From assembly GCA_934477985.1 (NCBI GenBank), contig CAKSOR010000024.1:1-13715 (forward strand): a stretch of 13,715 nucleotides of DNA. The letters run 5' to 3'. The stretch comes from an uncultured Eubacteriales bacterium (GTDB lineage: Bacteria; Bacillota; Clostridia; Oscillospirales; CAG-272). Positions 6,031-12,466 of this stretch are shown piece after piece (position 1 is the first letter of the stretch; each line of letters starts with the position of its first letter). Both the position numbers and the translations under genes were made by a program. A model generated the notes under the pieces. It was not told where the DNA came from. It searched no databases and saw nothing but the letters and a program-made list of their open reading frames with translations.

Positions 6031-6792
6031 TCAAGTGCGCTCGAGTATTTCTTTCGCCACGTCTATGTAGGCGCGCGCCCCCTTCGACCCCTTGTCGTAG
6101 TAGATGATCGGCTCGCCGAAGCTGGGCGCTTCCGAGAGCTTGACATTCCGTACTATAGACGTTGAGAACAGCTTGTCCGCGTAGTACTTCTTGACCTCGT
6201 CAAGCACCTGCGCCGAGAGATTCAGCCTGCCGTTGAACATGGTGATGAGTATGCCTGTGATCTCGAGAGACGGGTTGTACAGCTTCTTGACATTCTTTAT
6301 CGTCAGCATCAGCTGCGACAGCCCCTCGAGCGAGTAGAACTCGCATTGCATCGGGATGATAACCCCTTGGCTCGCGGCGAGCGCGTTTATCGAGAGTATC
6401 CCGAGCGATGGCGGGCAGTCGATGAATATATAATCAAAGTCGCTCTCAATCTCACTGAGCGCGTCGCGGAACAGAAGCTCGCGGCGCTCAAGCTCGATCA
6501 GCTCGAATTCCGCCCCGGCGAGCGCGATCTGCGACGGCATCAGCGAGAGGTTCCTGAACCCCGTGTCTACAACAGCCTCACTGGCTTTCGCGTTTCCGAT
6601 TATGACGTCATATGTAGAGACCTTGACGGTTCTGCGCTGAACGCCGACACCGCTGGTGGAATTGCCCTGCGGATCGAGATCTACGAGGAGTACGCGCTTG
6701 TCGAGCGCGCCGATCGCCGCCGCGATATTTACCGCGGAAGTGGTCTTGCCCACGCCGCCCTTTTGATTTGCGAGAGAGATAGTAAAAGCCAT
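6031..6792 (-). CDS. soj: Chromosome partition ATPase ParA (Soj)
   Basis: A 253-residue deviant Walker-type ATPase, the same length as Bacillus Soj. The deviant Walker A motif KGGVGKTT is at 11-18, the DLDPQGN switch is at about 38-44, and Walker B is at about 122-129 (FIDCPPSL). ATP-bound dimers coat the nucleoid, and ParB triggers release; in Bacillus Soj also acts on DnaA. The start at 6792 is chosen because GGAGG lies 8 nt upstream and the protein then begins MAFTISLANQKGG like its family. A longer in-frame reading back to 6990 would cross the promoter and is not credible. The transcript has a leader of about 145 nt from the promoter at 6944-6972. A parS site lies 280 bp upstream of the start codon. 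Confidence 0.97.
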   Translation of the reverse strand: MAFTISLANQKGGVGKTTSAVNIAAAIGALDKRVLLVDLDPQGNSTSGVGVQRRTVKVSTYDVIIGNAKASEAVVDTGFRNLSLMPSQIALAGAEFELIELERRELLFRDALSEIESDFDYIFIDCPPSLGILSINALAASQGVIIPMQCEFYSLEGLSQLMLTIKNVKKLYNPSLEITGILITMFNGRLNLSAQVLDEVKKYYADKLFSTSIVRNVKLSEAPSFGEPIIYYDKGSKGARAYIDVAKEILERT

Positions 6793-6943
6793 TTGCCGTG
6801 CCTCCGGAAAGATCAGAACTGTCGATGCCGCCGACCGGCGACACGAACAGAGAGTGAGCTGAGGTTGTTCAATCCTCCCGCTGTGTGCCGACGGACAGAC
6901 CGGTTCAGGGCATCGCGGCAGGGGCATCGAACGAGTATAGTAT

Positions 6944-6972
6944 ATTATACCAAGAAATACGGCAAATGTCAA
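6944..6972 (-). promoter_or_regulatory. Consensus sigma-A promoter of soj-parB
   Basis: On the minus strand, TTGACA (6972-6967), a 17-bp spacer and TATAAT (6949-6944) match the consensus at all 12 positions. A TGG just before the -10 box adds an extended -10 element. Transcription should start near 6937, giving a leader of about 145 nt. The -35 box is embedded in an inverted repeat (6966-6977), so an unusually strong promoter may be held in check. Confidence 0.93.
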
Positions 6973-6977
6973 GACAT
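6966..6977. promoter_or_regulatory. Operator-like palindrome over the soj -35 box
   Basis: ATGTC-AA-GACAT is a perfect 5-bp inverted repeat that contains most of the -35 hexamer of the soj promoter. The 13-bp string ATGTCAAGACATA recurs with one change as ATGTCGAGACATA at 7153-7165. Position over a -35 box suggests repression, but the binding protein is unknown. Confidence 0.5.
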
Positions 6978-7071
6978 ATATTGAAAACAAATCGGAAGTA
7001 ATGAAAAAAATTACCGAAAAATTCCGAAAAGGGCAGAATCGACCCGTTGTCAGACGAAGTGTGTCGGATAA

Positions 7072-7087
7072 TGTTTCACGTGAAACA
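7072..7087. promoter_or_regulatory. parS centromere site
   Basis: TGTTTCACGTGAAACA is a perfect 16-bp palindrome identical to the consensus parS sequence bound by ParB. It is located 100 bp upstream of the soj -35 box. ParB should load here, and it could also influence soj-parB expression by spreading. No second parS is present in the window. Confidence 0.97.
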
Positions 7088-7968
7088 TGACATGGGAGGC
7101 GGAGACTATTGACGTGAAGACTCGCGAAAACAATTTCAGAATAAAACTACATATGTCGAGACATACATGCGGCATCCGGACTATGGAGAATTCCGCAAAG
7201 CGCGCGAGCCGGACGGCAAGCCGCCGGTCGTTCGTTTCAGCTTGAAGGCACGGCAAAACCATGCTGGTGCAGCTGATTACGAATCAGCGGCACTCCATAT
7301 CAACTTCAGGTCGACTATTTACTGATGTGGAATTTCCGCCATCCTCGGCTGCGTTCAATACCCGACTACCAGACGGTGATATACGTCAGTCATTGCCAAT
7401 CTGGTGGCGCACGCGAAGTCTGCCGCGCCCGGATAATCAGCTTGCCACACGAAACCCACCCGTCCGAGCGGCATACCGGATTGCCTGCCAATCGCGGCGG
7501 CTCGCGCGGCAGGGTGTCAGTCTCAGCACCAGGTCGACATGCGCAGCCAATCACTGATTTTTGCCCGCCCGGGTGAATCTGCATACCGCGCATGAGATGC
7601 TCAACCGCACCGCGGATTTCCACAGTTCAGGTGGCTGTCGGCGTCAGGTGGGCATGCGCGGTCACCCGCTATCCGGATAACAGCATTGACCTGAACGAAG
7701 ACCGCCTCTAATGCATGAGGAGCTTGTCCGCGCCTCACTTGCTGCCGCAGACTGGAGAAAGCCAATGCCTGACACAGGTTGACAGACGTAGTTCACAGCC
7801 GGTTGGGTAATTGCACTTGTCCGACGGCACACATCTCGCGCTTGTCACCAGTTTTTACATGAGCTGGAATTTGCCAAAAGCCTGCTTACATCCGGTGCAT
7901 CGTCGTTGGGGTAAATGGATTCGCCTGGCGCCGCGCGTCTCACGCACATTCCCGAAGCTCGCCTGGAG
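7088..7968. other. Gene-free, hairpin-rich interval after noc
   Basis: No convincing gene on either strand: the reading frames lack ribosome sites and recognisable products. Short inverted repeats are present. Examples are 7267-7293 (GTGC-CTGATT paired with AATCAG-GCAC), GATTG/CAATC near 7479-7493, GGTG/CACC near 7514-7531, TATCCGGATA near 7670, and CCTC/GAGG near 7705-7720. The interval contains a second copy of the operator-like palindrome (7152-7165) and borders parS. Its noc-proximal end is read through by the noc tail. I see no tRNA, no T-run terminator and no DnaA-box cluster. Confidence 0.55.
7152..7165. promoter_or_regulatory. Second operator-like palindrome
   Basis: TATGTC-GA-GACATA is a perfect 6-bp inverted repeat. 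It shares 12 of 13 positions (ATGTC-R-AGACATA) with the palindrome at 6966-6978 over the soj -35 box, 187 bp away. The two copies flank parS (7072-7087). Confidence 0.45.
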
Positions 7969-9012
7969 TCATCCGCCGATCGGCAATGGCTCGCACGGTT
8001 GGAGCGCGCCGGATGTCACGCGCACCGGTGTCGGTGTCTGCTGGTGCGGGCATTTCTTTTTTATCCTGATCGTGACGACCGCCTCGTCGTCGCCTTCCTC
8101 GCGCTCGCTCTCGATGTCGATTCCCGCCTGGCGGACGATGTCAACCGCACGGTCGATCGAGTTGTAGAATATCCGGATGTCCTTGAGGACGATGCGGCGC
8201 GGGGCTTTGGCGGCTTTCGCCTCGGCTTCCTCAGAGATGAAGCGATCGATGTAGCTCTCGGTCGTCGCAACATTGAGTCCGCGGCGGGCTATGTAGTCGA
8301 TTATCCGCAGGCGCTGTTCGACTGAGTCGACCTTCAGCAGGGCGCGCGCGTGACGCTCAGTGAGATTGTAACCAAGGATTTTCTCGCGCTCCGGGGCGGT
8401 CAGACGGAGGATCCGCAGCTTGTTCGCGACGAAGGACTGGCTGACCGAGAGCTGCTTTGCCGCCTCGTCCTGGGTCAGATGGTAGATGTCGATCAGAGCT
8501 GCGATCGATGACGCCTGCTCGAAGATGTTGAGGTTTTCGCGCTGGATATTCTCGATTATCGCGAGCTCGGCGGATTTTTTGCTGTCGACGTCGACGAGCA
8601 GGCACGGGACGGTCGCGAGGCGGAGCAGTTTGGCGGCTCTCAGGCGGCGTTCACCGGCGACGATCTCGTAGAGTCCGCCGTCGAGGCGGCGGACGGTCAG
8701 TGGCTGAAGGATGCCGCATCGGCGGATGCTGTCGGCGAGACGGATTATCGAGTCGTCCTCGAATTGTTTGCGGGGTTGAGCGGGGTTTGGGATGATCTTG
8801 TCGGTCGGGATGTTGTGGATGCGGCCGTACTTGTCGCGTTCAGCGGCGTCAGCGCGTTCTTTTTCAGCGCGTTCGAGTTCGCTTGCAGCGAGTGCCTTTT
8901 CGGCTTTCAGGGAGCTCTCGCGTTCATCGAGCTCGCGGCTGCGGCGGTCGAGACGAGTGCGTTCGGCTTCGAGTTCTCTTTCCTTTTTTGAGTTGCGGAA
9001 TAAAGTGGTCAT
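7969..9012 (-). CDS. noc: Nucleoid occlusion protein Noc (ParB paralogue)
   Basis: A 347-residue ParB-family protein between rsmG and soj, the Bacillota noc position. Noc binds scattered sites, forms membrane-associated complexes with CTP and keeps the division septum off the nucleoid. The CTP motif GERRLR is at 120-125 and ENIQRE at 154-159. The DNA-recognition region gives Q192, K198, R203 and R220 (in TERHARAL). These fall at the positions that distinguish Noc (Q, K, K, R) from ParB, with Lys to Arg at the third. Two things are odd. The N-terminus is about 60 residues of charged predicted coiled coil (RELEAERTRLD...ERADAAERD), whereas Bacillus Noc has a short amphipathic helix. The chain also runs about 27 residues past the expected IRIKKK end (from C321). 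The start has AAGGAG 8 nt upstream. Confidence 0.88.
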   Translation of the reverse strand: MTTLFRNSKKERELEAERTRLDRRSRELDERESSLKAEKALAASELERAEKERADAAERDKYGRIHNIPTDKIIPNPAQPRKQFEDDSIIRLADSIRRCGILQPLTVRRLDGGLYEIVAGERRLRAAKLLRLATVPCLLVDVDSKKSAELAIIENIQRENLNIFEQASSIAALIDIYHLTQDEAAKQLSVSQSFVANKLRILRLTAPEREKILGYNLTERHARALLKVDSVEQRLRIIDYIARRGLNVATTESYIDRFISEEAEAKAAKAPRRIVLKDIRIFYNSIDRAVDIVRQAGIDIESEREEGDDEAVVTIRIKKKCPHQQTPTPVRVTSGALQPCEPLPIGG

Positions 9013-9043
9013 TTTTTTATCTCCTTATTTTTGAGGTGACAAT

Positions 9044-9049
9044 ATGATA
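9044..9049 (-). promoter_or_regulatory. Candidate extended -10 box for noc
   Basis: On the minus strand TGG-TATCAT matches an extended -10 element (5 of 6 in the hexamer), 31 nt before the noc start codon. No good -35 box is seen 16-18 bp upstream. Together with the terminator after rsmG, it suggests noc has its own transcript. Confidence 0.45.
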
Positions 9050-9170
9050 CCACAAAGAGCGCGAAAAGAATGTTGAATCCTCGATAGAGAAAAATAGTGT
9101 CCCGCGTCGACAAATCGGAGAATACCGGAAAATTGCGCGTGAAGGGTTGGATTCGGCCGCAGCGAGTATC

Positions 9171-9197
9171 AAAAAAAGCCGTTCAAAGCGGCTTTTT
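9171..9197 (-). terminator. Rho-independent terminator overlapping the rsmG stop codon
   Basis: On the minus strand, AAAAAGCCG (9197-9189), a 7-nt loop and CGGCTTTTT (9181-9173) form a stem followed by two more T residues. The rsmG stop codon (9183-9185) lies in the loop. It separates the mnmG-rsmG unit from noc. Confidence 0.82.
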
Positions 9198-9902
9198 GGA
9201 GATTTGTGACCAATTTCGCGGATAAATTTCCGGTGTCCGGGAATTCTTTTTTACGCGGACAAGCGAGCGGGGATTGTTCTCGCCGCCCGGGAGCGAAATA
9301 TTGTAGCTCGTCGACGAGATCAGAACTCCGCCGAGTTTCTTTATTGCATTTGAGGCTTCGCTGACCTCGTCTTCGGAGTGTCCCTTCAGGGCGAGGAATT
9401 CGCCGCCGGTTCTGACAAAAGGCAGGCAGAGCTCGCAGAGCGCGGAGAATCTCGCGACAGCGCGTGCGCAGGAAATATCGAACCTTTCGCGTATAGCGGG
9501 CTTTGAGGCGGCTTCCTCGGCGCGGGCGGCGACGGCGGAAATATTGGTAAGTCCGAGTATTTCCGCCGTCTCGGCGATGTAGTTTACGCGTTTGGCGGTA
9601 GAATCGAGGGCGGTGATCTTAAGGTCAGGGCGGGCGATGGCGAGCGGAAGGGACGGAAATCCGGCTCCGCAGCCGACGTCAATGACCGAAGCGCCCTCCG
9701 GGATGATGTCGGCGATGACCAGTGAATCGGCGTAGTGCTTGAGTATCACGCCGTCCTCGTCGGTTATCGCGGTGAGGTTCATGTGGGCGTTGACTTCGAG
9801 CATGCGGTCGGTCAGCGCTTTGAAGCGTTCGGCGAGCTCATCGGTCGCGAATCTTCCGAGGTTATTTGCCGTCAGTATTTCTTTGAAGCGTTCGGTGAAC
9901 AT
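9183..9902 (-). CDS. rsmG: 16S rRNA (guanine-N7) methyltransferase RsmG (GidB)
   Basis: A 239-residue Rossmann-fold methyltransferase that uses S-adenosylmethionine to methylate N7 of a guanine in 16S rRNA (G527 in E. coli numbering). Family blocks seen are NLTAI (42-46), KHYADSL (55-61), the SAM-binding loop VGCGAGFPSLPLA (76-88) and DSTAKRVNYI (100-109). Many homologues have GSGAGFPG where this one has GCGAGFPS. The ribosome site AGAAGG lies 5 nt before the ATG. It is downstream of mnmG in the usual order, but the two are separated by almost 500 bp that is mainly palindromic array locus 3. It may therefore have its own promoter in the ~50 bp before it, although none is obvious. Confidence 0.95.
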   Translation of the reverse strand: MFTERFKEILTANNLGRFATDELAERFKALTDRMLEVNAHMNLTAITDEDGVILKHYADSLVIADIIPEGASVIDVGCGAGFPSLPLAIARPDLKITALDSTAKRVNYIAETAEILGLTNISAVAARAEEAASKPAIRERFDISCARAVARFSALCELCLPFVRTGGEFLALKGHSEDEVSEASNAIKKLGGVLISSTSYNISLPGGENNPRSLVRVKKNSRTPEIYPRNWSQISKKPL

Positions 9903-10070
9903 GTCTGCCTTCTTTCGTGGAGGATTGAGTGGCTGGTTTGGTAATTTGTCTGTGGCTTGCCGCGCTCGCGCTTTGAGCGCGAGCGGTCAGCCTCCGGCGC
10001 TTGCGCCGGAGGCTGCGCACCGATTCCGCGCGTTGCGCGGAATCGGTGCGTCCGCGCCCGCAGGGCGCGG

Positions 10071-10144
10071 CGCAGGCGGGCGCTTTCGCGCCCGGTCGCC
10101 TCGCTGCCCGCGAGGCGACCGGCACACGGAGTGTGCCGCCTGCG
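10071..10144. repeat. Cloverleaf element copy 5
   Basis: The outer stem is CGCAGGCG (10071-10078) with CGCCTGCG (10137-10144), 8 bp perfect. Arm 1 is GGCGC/GCGCC with loop TTTC. Arm 2 is an 11-bp stem (10094-10104 with 10110-10120) and loop TGCCC. Arm 3 is GCACAC-GGA-GTGTGC (10122-10136). Only the outer stem and the CCTCGC/GCGAGG apex of arm 2 are shared with copies 1-4. Confidence 0.87.
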
Positions 10145-10250
10145 CGGCCCGGCGCGCCATAGCGCGCCGTGCCCGCATTTGATCGCGGCATGCGCCGCGA
10201 TCAAATGCCCCGGCGGCTGCGCCGCCGGGAGCCGCGCCTGCGGCGCGGCT

Positions 10251-10323
10251 CGCAGGCGGGCGCTTCGCGCCCGTCCGCCTCGCGGGCAGCGAGGCGGACA
10301 GCACACGGAGTGTGCTGCCTGCG
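10251..10323. repeat. Cloverleaf element copy 6
   Basis: The outer stem is CGCAGGC (10251-10257) with GCCTGCG (10317-10323). Arm 1 is GGGCGC-TTC-GCGCCC. Arm 2 is an 11-bp stem (10273-10283 with 10289-10299) with loop GGGCA, the reverse complement of the loop in copy 5. Arm 3 is AGCACAC-GGA-GTGTGCT. Confidence 0.87.
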
Positions 10324-10396
10324 CAGCGCCGCGCGCCTAGCGCGCGGCGCTGTCCCCCGCACGCCCGTAAGGGCGTGCGGGGGCGGGAGCAGACGC

Positions 10397-12283
10397 TTAT
10401 CCGAAAAGAATCAACAGAACCGATATGTCGGCGGGTGAGACTCCGCTGATGCGCGAAGCCTGCCCGATGCTCTCGGGCTGGAGCTTGTTCAGCTTCTGAG
10501 CCGCCTCGATGCGGATTCCGTGTACCGACGAGTAGTCAAAAGGCACGGGAAGCCGCTTTGACTCGAGCTTCTCGGCGCGCGCCACCTCGGCGAGCTGCCG
10601 CTTTATATACCCCTCGTACTTTATCTTGACCTCGACCTGCTCCTTTACCCGGTGCGAAAGCTCCGGACGGTCGGGATCAACCGCCGCTAACTTCGCGTAG
10701 CTCAGCTCGGGTCTCCGTATCAGCTCGGCTAACTTGACTCCGGTCGTTACCGCCGTCGAGCCATTCTCCCCGAGTATCTTATCAAGCGTCCCGCCAGGCG
10801 AGACCGTCATCGCGTTTACCCGTGCGACCTCGGCGTCCACCTGCTCACGCTCGGCACAGAATCCCGCCCAGCGGTCGTCGGTTATCAGCCCGACTCTCCG
10901 ACCTATCGGCGTAAGCCGCTCTGCCGCGTTATCCTGGCGCAGCAGAAGCCGGTACTCCGAACGCGATGTCATGATCCGGTACGGCTCTTTCGTTCCCTTG
11001 GTCACAAGGTCGTCGATCAGCGTCCCGATGTACGACGACTGCCGCGGGAGAATCATCTCCTCCTCGCCCTTGACCGCCAGCGCCGCGTTTATCCCGGCGA
11101 CGAGCCCCTGAGCCGCGGCTTCCTCGTAGCCCGAGGTGCCGTTGAACTGCCCCGCGCCGTAAAGCCCCTTGATCGCCTTGAACCCGAGCGTCGGACGTAG
11201 CTGAGTCGGGTCGATGCAGTCATACTCGATCGCGTACGCCGTCCGCATCACCTGCGCGTGCTCAAAGCCCGGCAGACTGTGCAGCATCTGCATCTGAACC
11301 TCCTCCGGAAGACTCGACGAGAAGCCCTGTATATACATCTCCTCGGTGTCCTCGCCCATCGGCTCGATAAACAGCTGATGCCGCTCCTTGTCCGCGAACC
11401 GCACCACCTTGTCCTCGATCGACGGGCAGTATCTCGGTCCGATCCCCTCGATCATGCCCGAATAGAGCGGCGAGCGCGACATGTTCGCGCGGATTATCTC
11501 GTGCGTCTTTTTCGTCGTGTAGACAATGTGGCAGGGCGTCTGCACACGGCGGTTCAGCTCTTCCCTGTCCGAGTCGACCGAGAACGGGTCGACATAATCA
11601 TCGCCCGGCTGCAACTCGAGCTTCGAGAAATCTATCGAACTCTTATGCACCCGCGCCGGTGTCCCGGTCTTGAATCGCATCATCTCAACGCCCTCGCGCT
11701 TCAGAGCCGATGTGAGCTCGGTCGCCGGGAGCATTCCGTCAGGTCCGGACGAGTAAGCCACCTCGCCGACAATCACCCGACCGTTGAGATATGTCCCCGA
11801 GCAGATCACCGCCGCTTTGCACTTCCAGCAAGCGCCGAGCTTCGTCACGATCGAGTCGATCTTCTTCACGCCGTTTTCCACAGAGGTGTGTATATCGGTC
11901 ACCTCAGCCTGAATCAGCTTCAGATTCGGTGTCCGCTCGATTGTTTTCTTCATTAATGTGCGGTATTTCTGGCGGTCGGCCTGAATGCGCTTCGAGTGAA
12001 CAGCCGCGCCCTTGCCGAGATTGAGCACCCTGCTCTGTAGCATCACCTTATCAGCCGCGCGTCCCATCTCGCCGCCAAGCGCATCGATCTCATAGACGAG
12101 ATGTCCCTTGCCTGTTCCTCCGATCGACGGATTGCAGGGCATGTTCCCGACCGCGTCGAGATTTATCGTGAAAAGTGCGGTCGAGAGCCCGAGCCGCGCC
12201 GAAGCGAGCGCGGCTTCAATGCCCGCGTGCCCCGCTCCGATGACCGCGACGTCGACCTCGCCCGCGTTATATTCTTTGATCAT
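10397..12283 (-). CDS. mnmG: tRNA uridine-34 carboxymethylaminomethyl enzyme MnmG (GidA)
   Basis: A 628-residue FAD protein of typical family length. With MnmE it uses methylene-tetrahydrofolate, glycine or ammonium to install the cmnm5 group on wobble uridine 34 of certain tRNAs. The FAD-binding GAGHAG motif is at 16-21 and GGTGKGHLVYEIDALGGEMG follows near residue 54. Further family blocks are SPLYSGMIEGIGPRYCPSIEDK and GLYGAGQFNGTSGYEEAAAQG. The C-terminal helical domain that contacts MnmE and tRNA ends in the usual ISPA-like stretch (here VSPADISVLLILFG). The ribosome site is weak (GGAA, about 6 nt before the ATG). An AT-rich TATATA lies just upstream and may be a -10 box, implying a very short leader. 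In many relatives mnmE sits immediately upstream; here a WG-repeat gene does. Confidence 0.98.
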   Translation of the reverse strand: MIKEYNAGEVDVAVIGAGHAGIEAALASARLGLSTALFTINLDAVGNMPCNPSIGGTGKGHLVYEIDALGGEMGRAADKVMLQSRVLNLGKGAAVHSKRIQADRQKYRTLMKKTIERTPNLKLIQAEVTDIHTSVENGVKKIDSIVTKLGACWKCKAAVICSGTYLNGRVIVGEVAYSSGPDGMLPATELTSALKREGVEMMRFKTGTPARVHKSSIDFSKLELQPGDDYVDPFSVDSDREELNRRVQTPCHIVYTTKKTHEIIRANMSRSPLYSGMIEGIGPRYCPSIEDKVVRFADKERHQLFIEPMGEDTEEMYIQGFSSSLPEEVQMQMLHSLPGFEHAQVMRTAYAIEYDCIDPTQLRPTLGFKAIKGLYGAGQFNGTSGYEEAAAQGLVAGINAALAVKGEEEMILPRQSSYIGTLIDDLVTKGTKEPYRIMTSRSEYRLLLRQDNAAERLTPIGRRVGLITDDRWAGFCAEREQVDAEVARVNAMTVSPGGTLDKILGENGSTAVTTGVKLAELIRRPELSYAKLAAVDPDRPELSHRVKEQVEVKIKYEGYIKRQLAEVARAEKLESKRLPVPFDYSSVHGIRIEAAQKLNKLQPESIGQASRISGVSPADISVLLILFG

Positions 12284-12466
12284 AGTTATTCCAAAACATA
12301 TATAAATTCCCGGCGGAGTTCAGAAAAGCCGCCGTTGCTTTCCGCCGGATCAGCGGCTGTGTGTATGCGACTGAACCAAGTCAGAAACCGGTTTCTCGTT
12401 GGCGCCCGCCTGATTTTCATTAAAGAGAATTTCCCGCGAGCCTTCAGGCGGCTTTTAATCGCGCTG
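12284..12466. promoter_or_regulatory. mnmG upstream interval with palindromes
   Basis: 183 bp between the WG-repeat gene and mnmG. It contains a 14-bp perfect palindrome, AGAAACCGGTTTCT (12383-12396), and a CGGCGG/CCGCCG inverted repeat (12311-12316 with 12329-12334). It also has a broad ATTAAA/TTTAAT pairing near the WG-gene stop, and a TATATA stretch close to the mnmG start that may be a -10 box. No clear T-run terminator follows the WG-repeat gene. Confidence 0.45.

Larger units (their letters stand above)
9963..10383. repeat. Palindromic repeat array, locus 3 (back-to-back perfect hairpins)
   Basis: 421 bp of nearly contiguous perfect inverted repeats. Simple hairpins: 9963-9985 (10 bp), 9988-10015 (13 bp), 10016-10050 (16 bp), 10052-10070 (8 bp), 10150-10169 (8 bp), 10175-10208 (15 bp, loop ATGC), 10209-10229 (9 bp), 10229-10251 (10 bp), 10324-10352 (13 bp) and 10354-10383 (13 bp, loop GTAA). 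Two cloverleaf copies are embedded (10071-10144 and 10251-10323). Stem sequences are almost all different from one another, loops are 2-5 nt, and spacers are 0-5 nt. The array begins 13 nt after the mnmG stop codon on the minus strand and separates mnmG from rsmG. Reading frames through it are composition artefacts. Function is unknown. Confidence 0.92.

Noticed and set aside
6793..6990. N-terminal extension of Soj back to 6990
   Set aside because: It would run through the consensus promoter and its leader; the 6792 start has a good ribosome site and gives the normal 253-residue protein.
7088..7968. Replication origin (oriC) near parS
   Set aside because: No cluster of TTATCCACA boxes, no AT-rich unwinding region and no dnaA; scattered one- or two-mismatch matches are at chance level.
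7811..8325. Plus-strand open frames overlapping the noc 3' end
   Set aside because: They are antisense to noc, lack ribosome sites and match no recognised protein.
9963..10383. CRISPR array
   Set aside because: The hairpin arms are different from one another, there is no regularly spaced identical direct repeat, and no cas gene is nearby.
9862..10438. Several open frames on both strands across array locus 3
   Set aside because: They are Ala/Arg-rich artefacts of GC-rich palindromes, with no ribosome sites and mutual overlap on all frames.
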